Both the position numbers and the translations under genes were made by a program. From contig NC_065406.1 of the NCBI RefSeq assembly GCF_024362695.1, forward strand, positions 16,120,001 through 16,184,000: DNA of 64,000 nucleotides, given 5' to 3'. This document shows, in pieces, positions 30,057 to 39,840 of the stretch; positions within the stretch are counted from its first letter, which is position 1; each line of letters opens with the position of its first letter. The stretch comes from Pectinophora gossypiella (lineage: Eukaryota; Arthropoda; Insecta; Lepidoptera; Gelechiidae). Under the pieces are notes generated by a model. It was not told where the DNA came from. It saw nothing but the letters and a program-made list of their open reading frames with translations, and did no database searches.

Positions 30057-31722
30057 AAACCCGGGTATTTTACCCGTTAAACTGGGTCAGGCACATCGAC
30101 AGGAGAGCACATGGACTATCGTAAAGGTGTTAGACCTAAGTGGCATCGAAGATGACTTCATTTTACATTCTAAAAAGTTTAAGGAATTCGATAAACTGAT
30201 TGATAATAATAAACCTTATGAAAATGAGTTTTATAACGCTAAATTACAGGCTCAAAACTTGCACAACATAACTATACAAAAGTTTAAACAAATAATGCCA
30301 TTTAGCAGAGTTAGGAGAGGCCTTCTGAATCCTCTCGGTTCTATGATCAAAGTAATTACCGGAAACCTGGATCACGATGATGCTTTACGATATGACAAAT
30401 TGATCTCCCAAATGAAGGGAAATGAAATTAAAAGGGAACACCAAATGTCTATTATTCTAAAAATGGTGAATACTATAATTAACAATACTGAAACCCTACA
30501 AAATAATTCTTTCATAATAGATGAACGCCTCAAACGAGTAGAGAGGTTAGTTAAACACATAGCTACTAAGGAAAATAATTCAATCTATGCGGTATATGTA
30601 TTAAACATGTATCATTTATTCATGAACACTTTTTATTCAATTTATCTCACGATAAGTGAAATTGAAACATCACTGGCACTAAGTAAGGTATCAGTACTTC
30701 ATCAGTCTATATTAAACTCCGACGAACTCTTGAATGTTTTAGAATCTATAAGTACGGTCAATAAATTGGTGTACCCTATTAGTGTAGATAATTTAGTTAA
30801 TATAGAAACTACTTTTAATGTTAAGGCGTATATTAAGAAAAATCAGATTACGTTTGTAATGGATGTTCCCCTAACTGATGGTTATATGTACAATTATTTC
30901 AAATTATATTCCATACCTATATTCAATTCAATCCGAAATCTCACATCAGTAATAATACCCAAATATCCTTACCTTTTGGCGAATGGTTTGAAATACCTAC
31001 CCTTAGACAAGCACTGCGAGGAAATAGCTGCTGAACAGTTCCTGTGTGGGGAAGATGACATAGTTACTTACCCTGAGCCCACTTGTATCGAGCATTTGAT
31101 GAAATTTGAAGATAACCTGACGCTCTGCAAGCTGCATGCCGTAGATATAGAAGATGTTAAAATTCAGCGTATCGGACCTAAGAATTGGATAATATTTAGC
31201 CGAACCAACCACATCATGACAGAGAAATGCCAGGCCGACGTCAATCGAATACAGCTACGAGGAACTTACCTTCTAACTACGGATGAAAGATGCGATCTCT
31301 ACTTCGAAGACCTGAAGTTAGACCGGCGGCAATCTTCAATGGCTGACAACCGTCTTAGAATTACTCCAATAACTAGTTTACCAGACTTGCAGAAAATAAA
31401 CGTTAGTACCGAAGTAAGTGTTAACATCAAGGGCGTTAATTTGGACAATCTCAAGCAACTCTCTAGTGATCTAAAAAGTGTTAGTGCAACCAGTGAAACA
31501 AATAGTGAAAGCGTAATCGTAGACACGAATAGTGTTAGTCTAGCAACTATTGTACTTTATATAATTATAGCGTTAAGTTGTGTAAGTTACATCCTATGGA
31601 AACTTAAGGTTTTTCGAAATCATCGTGACTCTAAATCGTCAGGTGATTTCGAACTTGAGGAGGGAGGAGTTATGTCAGCCCAGCCCTTAAGGACTGTAGG
31701 CACTATAGCCGTGAATGCTTGA
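30010..31722 (+). CDS. env: Errantivirus envelope (baculovirus F-like)
   Basis: 570 residues from the first in-frame ATG, in another frame than pol and overlapping it by 47 nt. Errantiviral Env is a class of fusion glycoprotein related to baculovirus F. A furin-like site RVRR lies at 100-103, followed by GLLNPLGSMIK, the conserved start of the membrane-anchored subunit. A hydrophobic membrane anchor is near 511-530 (TIVLYIIIALSCVSYILW), followed by a short basic and acidic tail. Cysteines cluster in the second half. No hydrophobic signal peptide is visible at the N-terminus of this frame, so the natural start may come from a spliced leader. The last 18 codons and the stop lie inside the 3' LTR. 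Confidence 0.88.
   Translation: MLIHGVQNLQLQDIDKNPGILPVKLGQAHRQESTWTIVKVLDLSGIEDDFILHSKKFKEFDKLIDNNKPYENEFYNAKLQAQNLHNITIQKFKQIMPFSRVRRGLLNPLGSMIKVITGNLDHDDALRYDKLISQMKGNEIKREHQMSIILKMVNTIINNTETLQNNSFIIDERLKRVERLVKHIATKENNSIYAVYVLNMYHLFMNTFYSIYLTISEIETSLALSKVSVLHQSILNSDELLNVLESISTVNKLVYPISVDNLVNIETTFNVKAYIKKNQITFVMDVPLTDGYMYNYFKLYSIPIFNSIRNLTSVIIPKYPYLLANGLKYLPLDKHCEEIAAEQFLCGEDDIVTYPEPTCIEHLMKFEDNLTLCKLHAVDIEDVKIQRIGPKNWIIFSRTNHIMTEKCQADVNRIQLRGTYLLTTDERCDLYFEDLKLDRRQSSMADNRLRITPITSLPDLQKINVSTEVSVNIKGVNLDNLKQLSSDLKSVSATSETNSESVIVDTNSVSLATIVLYIIIALSCVSYILWKLKVFRNHRDSKSSGDFELEEGGVMSAQPLRTVGTIAVNA
31657..31667 (+). other. Errantivirus polypurine tract
   Basis: GAGGAGGGAGG abuts the 3' LTR start AGTTATG. 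It lies within env, near its 3' end, so it serves both as coding sequence and as plus-strand primer site. Confidence 0.8.
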
Positions 31723-31925
31723 TCAGCACATCAAGGGTGGCATAATTCCTGGAACCTCTGCATAGATAAGCACTTAGCGTAAGACTAGTTTAAGCACAAT
31801 TGACATTCGTGTCGCGCATCCAACTTTGTACGCACGTCTCACATAGTTAATAAAAGTAAATTAGTGAAGTACAATCTAATTTTTGTCTTTTTAAAAAACT
31901 AATCCCCTGCTCCCTAAACTTGACT
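31668..31925 (+). mobile_element. Errantivirus 3' LTR
   Basis: It matches 24242-24499 throughout by eye. It contains the env stop codon (31720-31722) and the polyA signal AATAAA at 31849-31854. AACT follows at 31926-31929 as the right copy of the target duplication. Confidence 0.93.
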
Positions 31926-32160
31926 AACTCCCAATACAATAACATTTAAATGTCAATAAACAAAAAATAAAATAAAACTAACTTATGTCAACTTAAGATT
32001 AAAAATAACATTCATAGCTATTAACTTAAAATTTAAAGGAAAAGTTAAAATAATATAAAATAATTAACACTTACCTAGCTAACATGTTTATCAAATAAAA
32101 ATTTAAAATTTAAAATAAAAATCAAGATAAATATATTATATATTGATATATTGTATAGGC
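31926..32160 (+). other. AT-rich flank of the errantivirus
   Basis: No gene or clear family is seen. This continues the sequence interrupted at 24241 and may be an old LINE 3' end. Confidence 0.35.
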
Positions 32161-32225
32161 TATTTGTATGTATGTATATGTGTGTATGTATGTATGTGTA
32201 TGTATATATATATATATATATTATT
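32161..32225 (+). repeat. TATG/TA microsatellite
   Basis: TGTATGTATG and TATATATA runs. Confidence 0.9.
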
Positions 32226-32289
32226 TATTATTACTATTTTCTTATTTTATTTTATTTTTCTTTTTATTATTGTTCGTGTCATTATATGT

Positions 32290-32460
32290 TTATTGCACCA
32301 GCCCGTGCTCCAATGCATTAACTTCTTTCACCCTAAGGTTGCCTGGCAGAAATTGCTATTTAGCAATAAGGCCGCCTATTGTACTTATGTTTTTATTCGT
32401 ATGTTTATGTCCTTTGTATATGTCATTGTGCAATAAAGTATTATTGATTGATTGATTGAT
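32290..32460 (+). mobile_element. LINE 3' end (CR1-like)
   Basis: TTGCCTGGCAGAAATTGCTATTTAGCAATAAGGCCGCCT, a TTTATGTCC block, GTGCAATAAAG and a TTGATTGATTGA tail. The same pattern is at 53896-54058. This is a frequent LINE end in Lepidoptera, assigned from memory to the CR1 group. Confidence 0.6.
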
Positions 32461-32711
32461 AAAAATCATTAACATCAATAAATTACACATGTCCGCAGAA
32501 ACAAAATTAACCATTAATAAAAATACAAATAATTATTAAATTAAGCCTGTCAATTACATACATCATTATCAGACGTTACAAATTCTAATGCTGTTTCTGA
32601 GAATTTGACCAAAGAACAATAAAATTAAAGACGTCAATTATTTTTGAGAGCTCGTTAAGCAAACGCAATGCAGTAGGTATCGGAGCATGTCGAAGTACGT
32701 TTGTTCGACGA

Positions 32712-32795
32712 GTCGGCTCAATAGTAACCCTGTCACCAGGGTTGATGAGGTTGGTAATTCACCTCACGACCCACACGATAGAAGAAGAGTTACCA
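32712..32795 (+). mobile_element. SINE-B 3' part
   Basis: GGCTCAATAGTAACCCTG, ACCAGGGTTGATGAGGTTGG, CACCTCACGACCCACACGAT and AGAAGAAG match the end of SINE-B. The complete copy is at 54119-54425. Confidence 0.7.
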
Positions 32796-33073
32796 GGGGT
32801 CTACGATTGATATACTTTGTATCTCTTTGGTTATCAGTACTCGCCACCACTCCCGCCATATATTAGCTCAGTAATTCGGTAGTTTTGCCTTGAAACCTTA
32901 CCGGAAATTTTGTAAATCTGCCTGTATGTTTCTGTGAATGACTTTGTGGCGGTCTTAAAAGTTTACGAACTTGCGGTTTAAAGGACCGTGAAATATTTTA
33001 CTTTAATTCCAAGACGTGCTAATGTCGTCTGGATATTTACTTAACTATGCTAATTTTGAGAGTGGATTTCAAG

Positions 33074-33463
33074 TACCTACTTAGTTTTAGTGAGATTGCT
33101 GAAACGAGTTGCAGAAGTCTTGAGAATGTCAACGACAATGTTATTCGAAATTCGCCGCCTCTATGGCTAGAGTAATCGGCTTTACCGTCGATTACTCTAG
33201 CCATAGAGGCGGCGAATCAGCACGCGACACCAAACACTTAAGAACCCCGATACCGTCCTAGCCAGCGTGGTCGACGATTTCCCTCATTCAGCATTTATCG
33301 ATATCGACCCATTAAGATCTCTTTCAAATATTCTTCTACTCAGACGACGCCTTGAGCCGAGGTCCGCACCCAACTGGGCACCCTCAGGCCTATTATCTTA
33401 AATTTTGCACCAGGCCTTCAGCGCTCTCCATTTGTCCGGCCAAGTAATTAATGCCATCTGCGG
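33074..33463 (+). repeat. Second copy of the 366-bp array spacer, continuing as SINE-A
   Basis: 33074-33439 equals 22305-22670 with one visible substitution. Here the SINE-A sequence continues past TTTGTCCGG to AGTAATTAATGCCATCTGCGG, so this is probably the uninterrupted arrangement. It carries the palindrome at 33150-33217. Confidence 0.85.
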
Positions 33464-34140
33464 GCGGTGTAAATGGCGGCATTATCGCTTGAAGCGATTT
33501 CTTCCAAACAACCATACTGCGAGTAATTGTGTTAAAATTAAAAGACAACTCATAAAAAACAACACAACAACTAACAAACAACAACAGTACAATAAACAAT
33601 TAATTAATTATCACAATTTATTAACACGTCTCTCTTTTATCACACTGTTTCTAAAAACATTTAAATAACACTGAATTTCTGAATTTGAATTTAGCTGAAT
33701 TGATAAAACTTAAAATAAAATGTATTCCTCGTAGCGTGAGAGTGTGACACACAGTTCACAAACAAATTCCATATTGCTATTCAATATTCATAATTTATTC
33801 TATTCGGAAGCATGCTTAATAAACTTTAACGAATCTTGATAACGAACCGCACTCTCAATAGCGATATGTCGCTGATGCTATCAATGTCTGATCAACGACT
33901 TTCGTCGCCGAAGTTCTGGCTAACAGAACGTAATTATAGCATGTTTATGTTTATGTCGATAATATGTGGGAAGGAAGCTTTAAATGTCGCGAAGAAACAC
34001 GACAATCCGGAGCCTCCGCATCAATTTGTCGGTTGTGGAGTGGGGTGCACCGAGAGCGATTCTCCTGTGTGAACGACTGCTTAGTATAATGCATGATCCG
34101 TGTCGGAGGCTTCTATTTACCTAAGTGTGTTTGTAATCGT
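33464..34140 (+). other. No recognised content
   Basis: AT-rich with short open frames. Neither a repeat family nor a gene could be assigned. Confidence 0.35.
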
Positions 34141-34220
34141 TACATGAGCCTTGTCAGGGCCCTAGGGCGGCTCAATAGTAACCCCGTCGTCAGGTTTGAT
34201 GAGATCGGTTATTAAAAAAC
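34141..34220 (+). mobile_element. SINE-B fragment
   Basis: TACATGAGCCTTGTCAGGGC, GGCTCAATAGTAACCC and TTGATGAGATCGGTTATT. Confidence 0.6.
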
Positions 34221-34377
34221 TTTATTTTTAGAAGTAAGTTTTCAATTTCCTGTGTTGGAGTTTATTTAAATTGACCAAGGTACTTGTAGTAGAAACCCCG
34301 CTCCTCCTACGGTAAACAAATATAGATTATAAAGGTAATTTTAAGATACAACCCACACGAGAGAAGAAGCTACTAAT

Positions 34378-34530
34378 AGAGGCAGCCAATCAGCTCGCAA
34401 TAAACACTTCAAGACCCTTATACCAACCCTATTGGCGTAGTTAACGCTTTCCCTCATTCAGCATTTATCGCCACCGACCCACTACAGTCCATCAATTCTA
34501 TCAAATAATAATCCTCTCAAATGACGCCCT
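34378..34530 (+). mobile_element. SINE-A, old long-form copy
   Basis: GGCAGCCAATCAGCTCGC, ACACTTCAAGACCC, TTTCCCTCATTCAGCATTTATCG and TCTATCAAATAAT follow the long SINE-A form with many changes. A further piece, ATGAGCCGAGGTTCACACCC, is displaced to 35081-35125. Confidence 0.65.
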
Positions 34531-34637
34531 TAATAATACTACGTTTAGAACGGTAACTCTCCGCTCCGCACCAATGTTCTTTACTACGCGATAGTGCTAT
34601 TTGAGTATGTATACCAAGAGACGTAGACGTACGCGTG

Positions 34638-34792
34638 TATACATTTGAGTGTGTGTGTGTTTGTGTATGTGCATGTTTGTGTGTGTTTGGTGTATTTGAG
34701 TGTGTGTGTGTGTCTGTGTTTGAGTATGTACATGTATGTGTGTGTGTGTGTTTGTGTGCGTGTGTGCGTGTGCGTGTGTGTGTGTGTGTCTT
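34638..34792 (+). repeat. GT-rich microsatellite
   Basis: Runs of GTGTGT mixed with TTTGTGTATG, CATG and GCGTGTGC. Confidence 0.95.
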
Positions 34793-35189
34793 TACTATTT
34801 GAACTTGAACTTTGTTTATAAAGCTTTCAAGTCCAGTCAGATAAAAAAGTAAGAGAAACTTTCTAAGTCGCACTTATGTACCCAATTAACGACTTATTCT
34901 TCTCCCATTGTATCACTAACCTTAAACGCTTCTATCTGGCATTAGGCCAACTTTCGCGACCTCATATTAGTGGTACTATGTATAAACGACACGCGACGTA
35001 CTTAATATTGTGCTCAAAACTTGATTTTTAATGTCTAATTTAAGTCTAGGATGAAGATTGAAAATCCACACAGAACGAGGCCATGAGCCGAGGTTCACAC
35101 CCAACTGGACGCCTTGAGGCCTCAGCACAAAATGTTATCACTATAAACACAATAATTACCTTTTTCAATGGCTAAATAATTTAACAATA

Positions 35190-35260
35190 CACTTGATATT
35201 AACTCAGAATAATCAGCTGAATCATCCCTCTCAGTATTCGTTACGATGTCACTTACACCC
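35190..35260. mobile_element. MITE-A, right half only
   Basis: CACTTGATATTAACTCAGAAT to CGATGTCACTTACACCC. The left half is missing. It lies 36 bp from a complete copy. Confidence 0.7.
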
Positions 35261-35296
35261 CATACAAGTACATACAGTAGCCATACAAGTAGGTAT

Positions 35297-35520
35297 GGGT
35301 GTTAGTGACACTGTAACGAATATCGAAGGGGATGATTCAGACCATGATTCTGAGTCGATATCAAGTGGAATTTCCTGTCGGAGAAGTCATAAAAATTTTA
35401 GAGCTTATTTAAATTATTTTCCGTTTCATACTTTTGCGACGGAAAATTCCACTTGATATCAACTCAGAATCATGGCCTGAATCATCCCTCAAAGTTTTCG
35501 TTTCGATGTCACTAACACCC
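35297..35520. mobile_element. MITE-A foldback element
   Basis: GGGTGTTAGTGACACTGTAACG at the left and CGATGTCACTAACACCC at the right, with internal palindromes TGATATCAAGTGGAATTT-type and AAATTCCACTTGATATCAAC. About 224 bp. Confidence 0.8.
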
Positions 35521-35929
35521 TGTATATAACAACTGAAGACAGAAGCAAACTTACCTCCAGTGACATTCACTACTAGGCCGGACAAATAAATACACAAACA
35601 AACCATCCAGGATACTAAAGACAGTTCACAAAATGAAACGACTTCAGACGAAAACGTTACAGATGGAAATAAAACGAAAGTGGTAACCCCGATACTGCGC
35701 TGACGCAGGTAACTACCGGTTCACATTTAGATCCGCAGCATGCAACTGTTCGTTAGGATGCTATAGTTAAAAGGTTTATGCAATAATATAATACTCTAAG
35801 AAGTAATGTATAGGTTACTAAATCGATGGTACTGATTCAGTTTTAGATCATGATGGAACGTAATGTGCAAGCAAAAATACAGAAATAAGTACTTATACGA
35901 TAACGGTTATATCAATATTTTAGTAAGAG

Positions 35930-36000
35930 GTTTCCCCCGCTTACCATGGTGGGAAATAGGCGTGAGTTTATGTATGTGTAAGTATGTATATAGTTACCTA
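35930..36000 (+). repeat. RTE-type 3' tail
   Basis: CCCGCTTACCATGGTGGGAA, ATAGGCGTGAGTTTATG and a TATG run. Confidence 0.6.
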
Positions 36001-36139
36001 GCATTGAGATACAAAGACAAGCAATCTATAAAATGATAATACTTAGTGTGTAGGTCCTGTAATTACAATTATTATTTCATTCATATGCGTCGAAAAGCAT
36101 TTGAAATCTCGGCAGAAATGAGACATACCTACTCAGTTT

Positions 36140-36180
36140 ATCGCTTCCCATTTGTGCGGCCAAGTACATAATGCCATCTG
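36140..36180 (+). mobile_element. SINE-A scrap
   Basis: CCCATTTGTGCGGCCAAGTA then CATAATGCCATCTG, a piece of the SINE-A 3' region. Confidence 0.5.
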
Positions 36181-37468
36181 AATTTAACCTGATTCTTGAT
36201 TTCGCGTACATTATTTGCAAAAAAGGCTACGCCCCCAAATTTTTATTTATTTCAGAAATTGGTACGTTATAAATTATCAAATTCTTCACCTCAATATTCC
36301 AACTTTTAATATATATTTGTACAGATATGAAAAGCAAAAGTGTTTCCTGTGCATTTCCTGCTCTTTATGAATCTAGTACAAACGGTTCTTTGAAAATGGT
36401 GTCGGATATAATAAAACTGTCAGGTAATTGAAACTGTCTGTTTCCGCACAAAAAGAAACTTGACGGCCTAAATATTGCAAAAGAACCGTTTTATTGTGCC
36501 ATTGAACTTCTTTGAGGCGCCTTAGGTGTTCAAACGCAGTACTGTTAGTTCACTAGAACCGGGGTTTGAAGTAATCCCGCATATAATGTAGTTCCACATC
36601 TGTGCTATGAAATACTTCTAATGTGCCATGCTGATCATCATTCCTTGGAAAATGACTAAGATATCACAAATAATTGTAAGGTACGATAGGTTACCAAATT
36701 GTCTCTTTACTTTTTATCACTTCTTATCTTAGGACGCAAATATCAAGAATGGTTGCAGGTTATCTTCTATCGAACCGTGGCCACGGTTTTTCTTGGATTC
36801 CGGTGTAACTTAGTATGTATGTCTGCACAGTCAGTTCTTCGTTTTATCACCCTCGAGCTTTATACACAACAGTCTTCTTATAGTGTATCATGGTCTTTAA
36901 CATCCTTTTGCACTGCATATTTTAACTTGTTTATTCATTTAGTACGAATTTAAATTAACTTTACTGCGTTCAATATTCAAAATTGGGAACACGAAGTAAT
37001 ACTGCCAATGACCAGAGAGTTGGGTTAACAAACTCATTATCGGTACCGAGAATCGATGTGAGTAATCGAGTTCATTTCTTTTCAATCATTATAATTTATT
37101 AAATTTCGTCATAATTATCATTTTTAGAATAATAACTATAAATAATTATAACTACAAATATTTTCCAAAAAATAGCTATAAATAATTACAAAAAGGTTGA
37201 AAATAAAATCTTAATTTACACCAAAGAGCGTTATTCAAAATCAAGCAACAATTTATCTAACCAAAGAGATTGACTAAAATATTTTCGCCATGGTTTCACA
37301 AACAATGGTAGTAAATCCGACTGCGGAAATTACGCAATTTACGAGAGACAAAAGAATAATCATGCGCAACGTAAATTCTAATGATTAAACGCCGTTGCAG
37401 TGTCGTATTTTAATGTTGAGCCGTTGCAAACTGAGATGAAATAGTGTCACGTAGAACGTGAATCTGTA
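36181..37468 (+). other. No recognised content
   Basis: About 1.3 kb of AT-rich sequence without an assigned gene or repeat. The longest frame, of 84 codons at 36699, has no features I recognise. Confidence 0.35.
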
Positions 37469-37609
37469 TAGTCATGAGCAATATCATGTATCTCTAGAAC
37501 CCTGTCGCACTACCTTTTTTGACATTTAATGAGACTTACGGTTTAATTTGTCATAAAAAGTTAATGTGACATGGTTTCAAAGTGTATACATATTAGTGCT
37601 CGTGACCAT
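37469..37609. mobile_element. MITE-B copy
   Basis: GTCATGAGCAATAT at the left is the inverted counterpart of ATTAGTGCTCGTGACC at the right. The body has AACCCTGTCGCACTA, AATGAGACTTACGGTTTAATT and AGTTAATGTGACATGG. Copies are at 43264 and 53529. About 140 bp, non-coding. Confidence 0.75.
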
Positions 37610-37640
37610 ATGTCCAACATCGTCACGTCCAACTAGACGC

Positions 37641-38075
37641 TTAACCACCTTACAAATAAAAAATAAACCAGGAATCAAAATTGAATCCAATTATTATACA
37701 ATTCCACTAAACTTTGCTTGGCTGTTACCCCGATACCGACCCCGCCGGCGTGGTCGACGATTTCCCTCATTCAGCGCTTATCGCTATCGACCCACTAGGG
37801 TCGATTAATTCTTTCAAATATTTTTCCTGTCAGACGACGCCCTGAGCCGAGGTTCGCGCCCAACTGGGCACCCTCAGGCCTGTTGTCTTAAACGTTGTAC
37901 CGGGTGAGAGCCTTCAGCGCTCCCCATTTGTCCGGCCAAGTAGTTAATGCCATCTGCGGCAAATCTACAATAAGTCACGTCAAAAAAAAAAAAAAAAAAA
38001 CGCTTGGCTGTCAAATACTTAATCCCACGTTCATCCCTGGTTTATTTTTTTTATTTGTAAGGTGGTAAGTGTTCT
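37641..38075. mobile_element. Palindromic element split by a SINE-A insertion
   Basis: CACCTTACAAATAAAAAATAAACCAGG (37649-37673) is the inverted match of CCTGGTTTATTTTTTTTATTTGTAAGGTG (38036-38064). Without the SINE and its target duplication the element would be about 150 bp. Its centre contains TTGGCTGTCAAATACTTAA, also seen near 38615 and 40710. Confidence 0.7.
37726..38000 (+). mobile_element. SINE-A, young copy with target duplication
   Basis: It runs from TACCCCGATACCGACC to AAGTCACGTC plus 19 A. GCTTGGCTGT flanks it at 37716-37725 and 38002-38011. It starts at the same family position as 20828 and differs from it at about two sites. This argues that the 256-bp form is a real full-length unit and not a random truncation. 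Confidence 0.88.
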
Positions 38076-38258
38076 GAGTCTGATCTGGTCCAAACGAACC
38101 CTAAGTGTGAAATGGATTCACTAGCGGCATTGCCCCGTTGCACAACCACTGATAGGCGTTGGACCAGGTAAGACGATTTATATAGTTAGAATTTCCCAGC
38201 TGTAGCACAGGCGAAAAAGTTATGGATAGGGTAACATTTACCGGTTCACTAATAACTA

Positions 38259-38276
38259 ACACACACACACACACAC

Positions 38277-38309
<33 letters not shown>

Positions 38310-38313
38310 TCCA
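38259..38313 (+). repeat. AC microsatellite
   Basis: ACACAC runs interrupted by ATACATACAT. Confidence 0.95.
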
Positions 38314-38620
38314 TACACAATAGGAAGAGAGAGTGACACACAAGAGTGACACACAAAAATGACTTGTGTTAATCTAAATGGGTATTTCTCTCTTTTTTAT
38401 TTTTTTCTCTTTTTTTTTTCTCATTTTTCATTTTGTCGAACCTGGTATTAAATAATGTCTGTTGGAAGAGCGGATACTCCTACTACAGGTATATTTTTTA
38501 CTTAAAAGGAGTAACCAAAAAATATTTGTTAAAGTGTAACAGGTTAAGAAATAAACTATTTTTATTTTTTTATTTTTTATTTATTTATTAACTAAATAAA
38601 CAAGCTGTTAACGTGTTTAT

Positions 38621-38870
38621 AAGTATTTGACAACGAAGAAAAAATTAATCGAATTATTTGATAACTTGATTAAATTTCAAGAATGTGGTCACCCGGATCA
38701 AACCATATCTCACATAGTGAACAAGTGCCCTCAGCACCGGTTCCAAAGTGGTATAGCCGAGCTGCATTGTGTGACGGATGCGGCAGAGACTTGGTTAGGG
38801 GAGCTTCAGCTGGATATATATTATGATCCACGCAGGATATTTTATTTTGTCTGCCGTACGCAATAATAAT
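38621..38870 (+). pseudogene. LINE ORF2 C-terminal zinc-knuckle fragment
   Basis: A 79-codon frame contains ECGHPDQTISHIVNKCPQHR and ELHCVTDAAETWLGELQLDI. This is the C-C-H-C knuckle and tail that end the reverse-transcriptase protein of several insect LINE clades. The upstream part is absent. An in-frame stop follows near 38866. Confidence 0.7.
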
Positions 38871-38919
38871 AATCTCGGTGAAGCTCGATGAGGTGTCCGT
38901 GGTGTGGCTACTTAGTTCA

Positions 38920-38990
38920 TATTGCGATGGATGGATCTCTGACTACCCCTTTGAGATACTTGTAAGCTTATGTTCTGTGTTGGACCATTT
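38920..38990 (+). repeat. Retroposon-tail motif shared with 13755
   Basis: ATATTGCGATGGATGGATCTCTGACTACC, then GTAAGCTTATGTTCTGTG. Confidence 0.45.
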
Positions 38991-39055
38991 GTTTTTTTAT
39001 TATAGAATAATTATAATTTTTGTTAAGACGGTTAGATGCTCACCAGTAAGTAAGT

Positions 39056-39215
39056 AGTCTCTTCTATCGAGTGGGTTGTGAGGTGGATTACCAACCCCAT
39101 CAACCCTGGTGTCAAGGTTACTATTGAACCGACAAAGACCCCTGAGATGGCTCATGTAACGACTACTAACTTGCATCAGTAAGTAGTAACCGGGACCAAC
39201 GGCTTAACGTGCCTA
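39056..39215 (-). mobile_element. SINE-B 3' part
   Basis: On the plus strand: CTTCTATCGAGTGGGTTGTG, AGGTGGATTACCAACC, CATCAACCCTGGTGTCA and AACGGCTTAACGTGCC. It is antisense to SINE-B. A shorter copy is at 39771-39840. Confidence 0.7.
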
Positions 39216-39693
39216 AGTGGGTGGTAGTAAGTAGTGAAACAAATCCTTAAAATTTTATTCTGTCAGTGTTCATGTACTTATGTAAAAATATCCCACGTTT
39301 ATAAACAACAGTAGCCATAAACGTAGAAAAACATTAAAAAACTTGGCGAGTGCGAGCCAAAAATAAAATGAAGGTAATAAAGTTCCACCCGCACTCAGAA
39401 CGCAGGGAAAAAGTACAGTGGAAGTCAATAACAATAAGAACCAAACTGTTATTGTGGCAAAAATTGTTATGTGTACAGCGGAAAGTGTTATAATTGATGA
39501 TAAAGTTGAAAATTCCCAAATTCTGGCCCACAGCCAGCTTAAATCAACACTCTGGTATTTTTCTGGAAAAATACTTAAAATCCTAGCGTATATGTTTGTG
39601 ATATTATACATTATGGTAGCATCGAGTTTGAAGAGCATAAATACATACATAATCTTACGCTCGTAATTTATAGCAAGGTGGAAAGAGCCACAA

Positions 39694-39695
39694 TA

Positions 39696-39728
<33 letters not shown>

Positions 39729-39730
39729 CA
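39694..39730 (+). repeat. TA/GA microsatellite
   Basis: TATATATATA followed by GAGAGAGAGAGAGA. Confidence 0.95.
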
Positions 39731-39770
39731 GTTTTATCCTTTGCATGCAGTAGACCCTGAGAATTCTTCT

Positions 39771-39840
39771 TTGTCTATCGTGTGGGTCGTGAGGAGGATG
39801 ACCAACCTCATGCAACCTTGGTGTCAGAGATAACATAGAA
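39771..39840 (-). mobile_element. SINE-B fragment
   Basis: TCTATCGTGTGGGTCGTGAG, GATGACCAACCTCAT and AACCTTGGTGTCAGAG. Confidence 0.6.

Larger units (their letters stand above)
24242..31925 (+). mobile_element. Complete endogenous errantivirus (Ty3/Gypsy, TED-like), 7684 bp
   Basis: Two 258-bp LTRs that look identical base for base flank gag, pol and env, all open along their expected length. AACT is duplicated at 24238-24241 and 31926-31929. The LTRs begin AGT and end ACT, and the primer site fits tRNA-Ser, as in errantiviruses such as 17.6, 297 and TED. The identical LTRs and open frames suggest a young insertion that may still be competent. Sequence alone does not prove activity. Confidence 0.93.
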
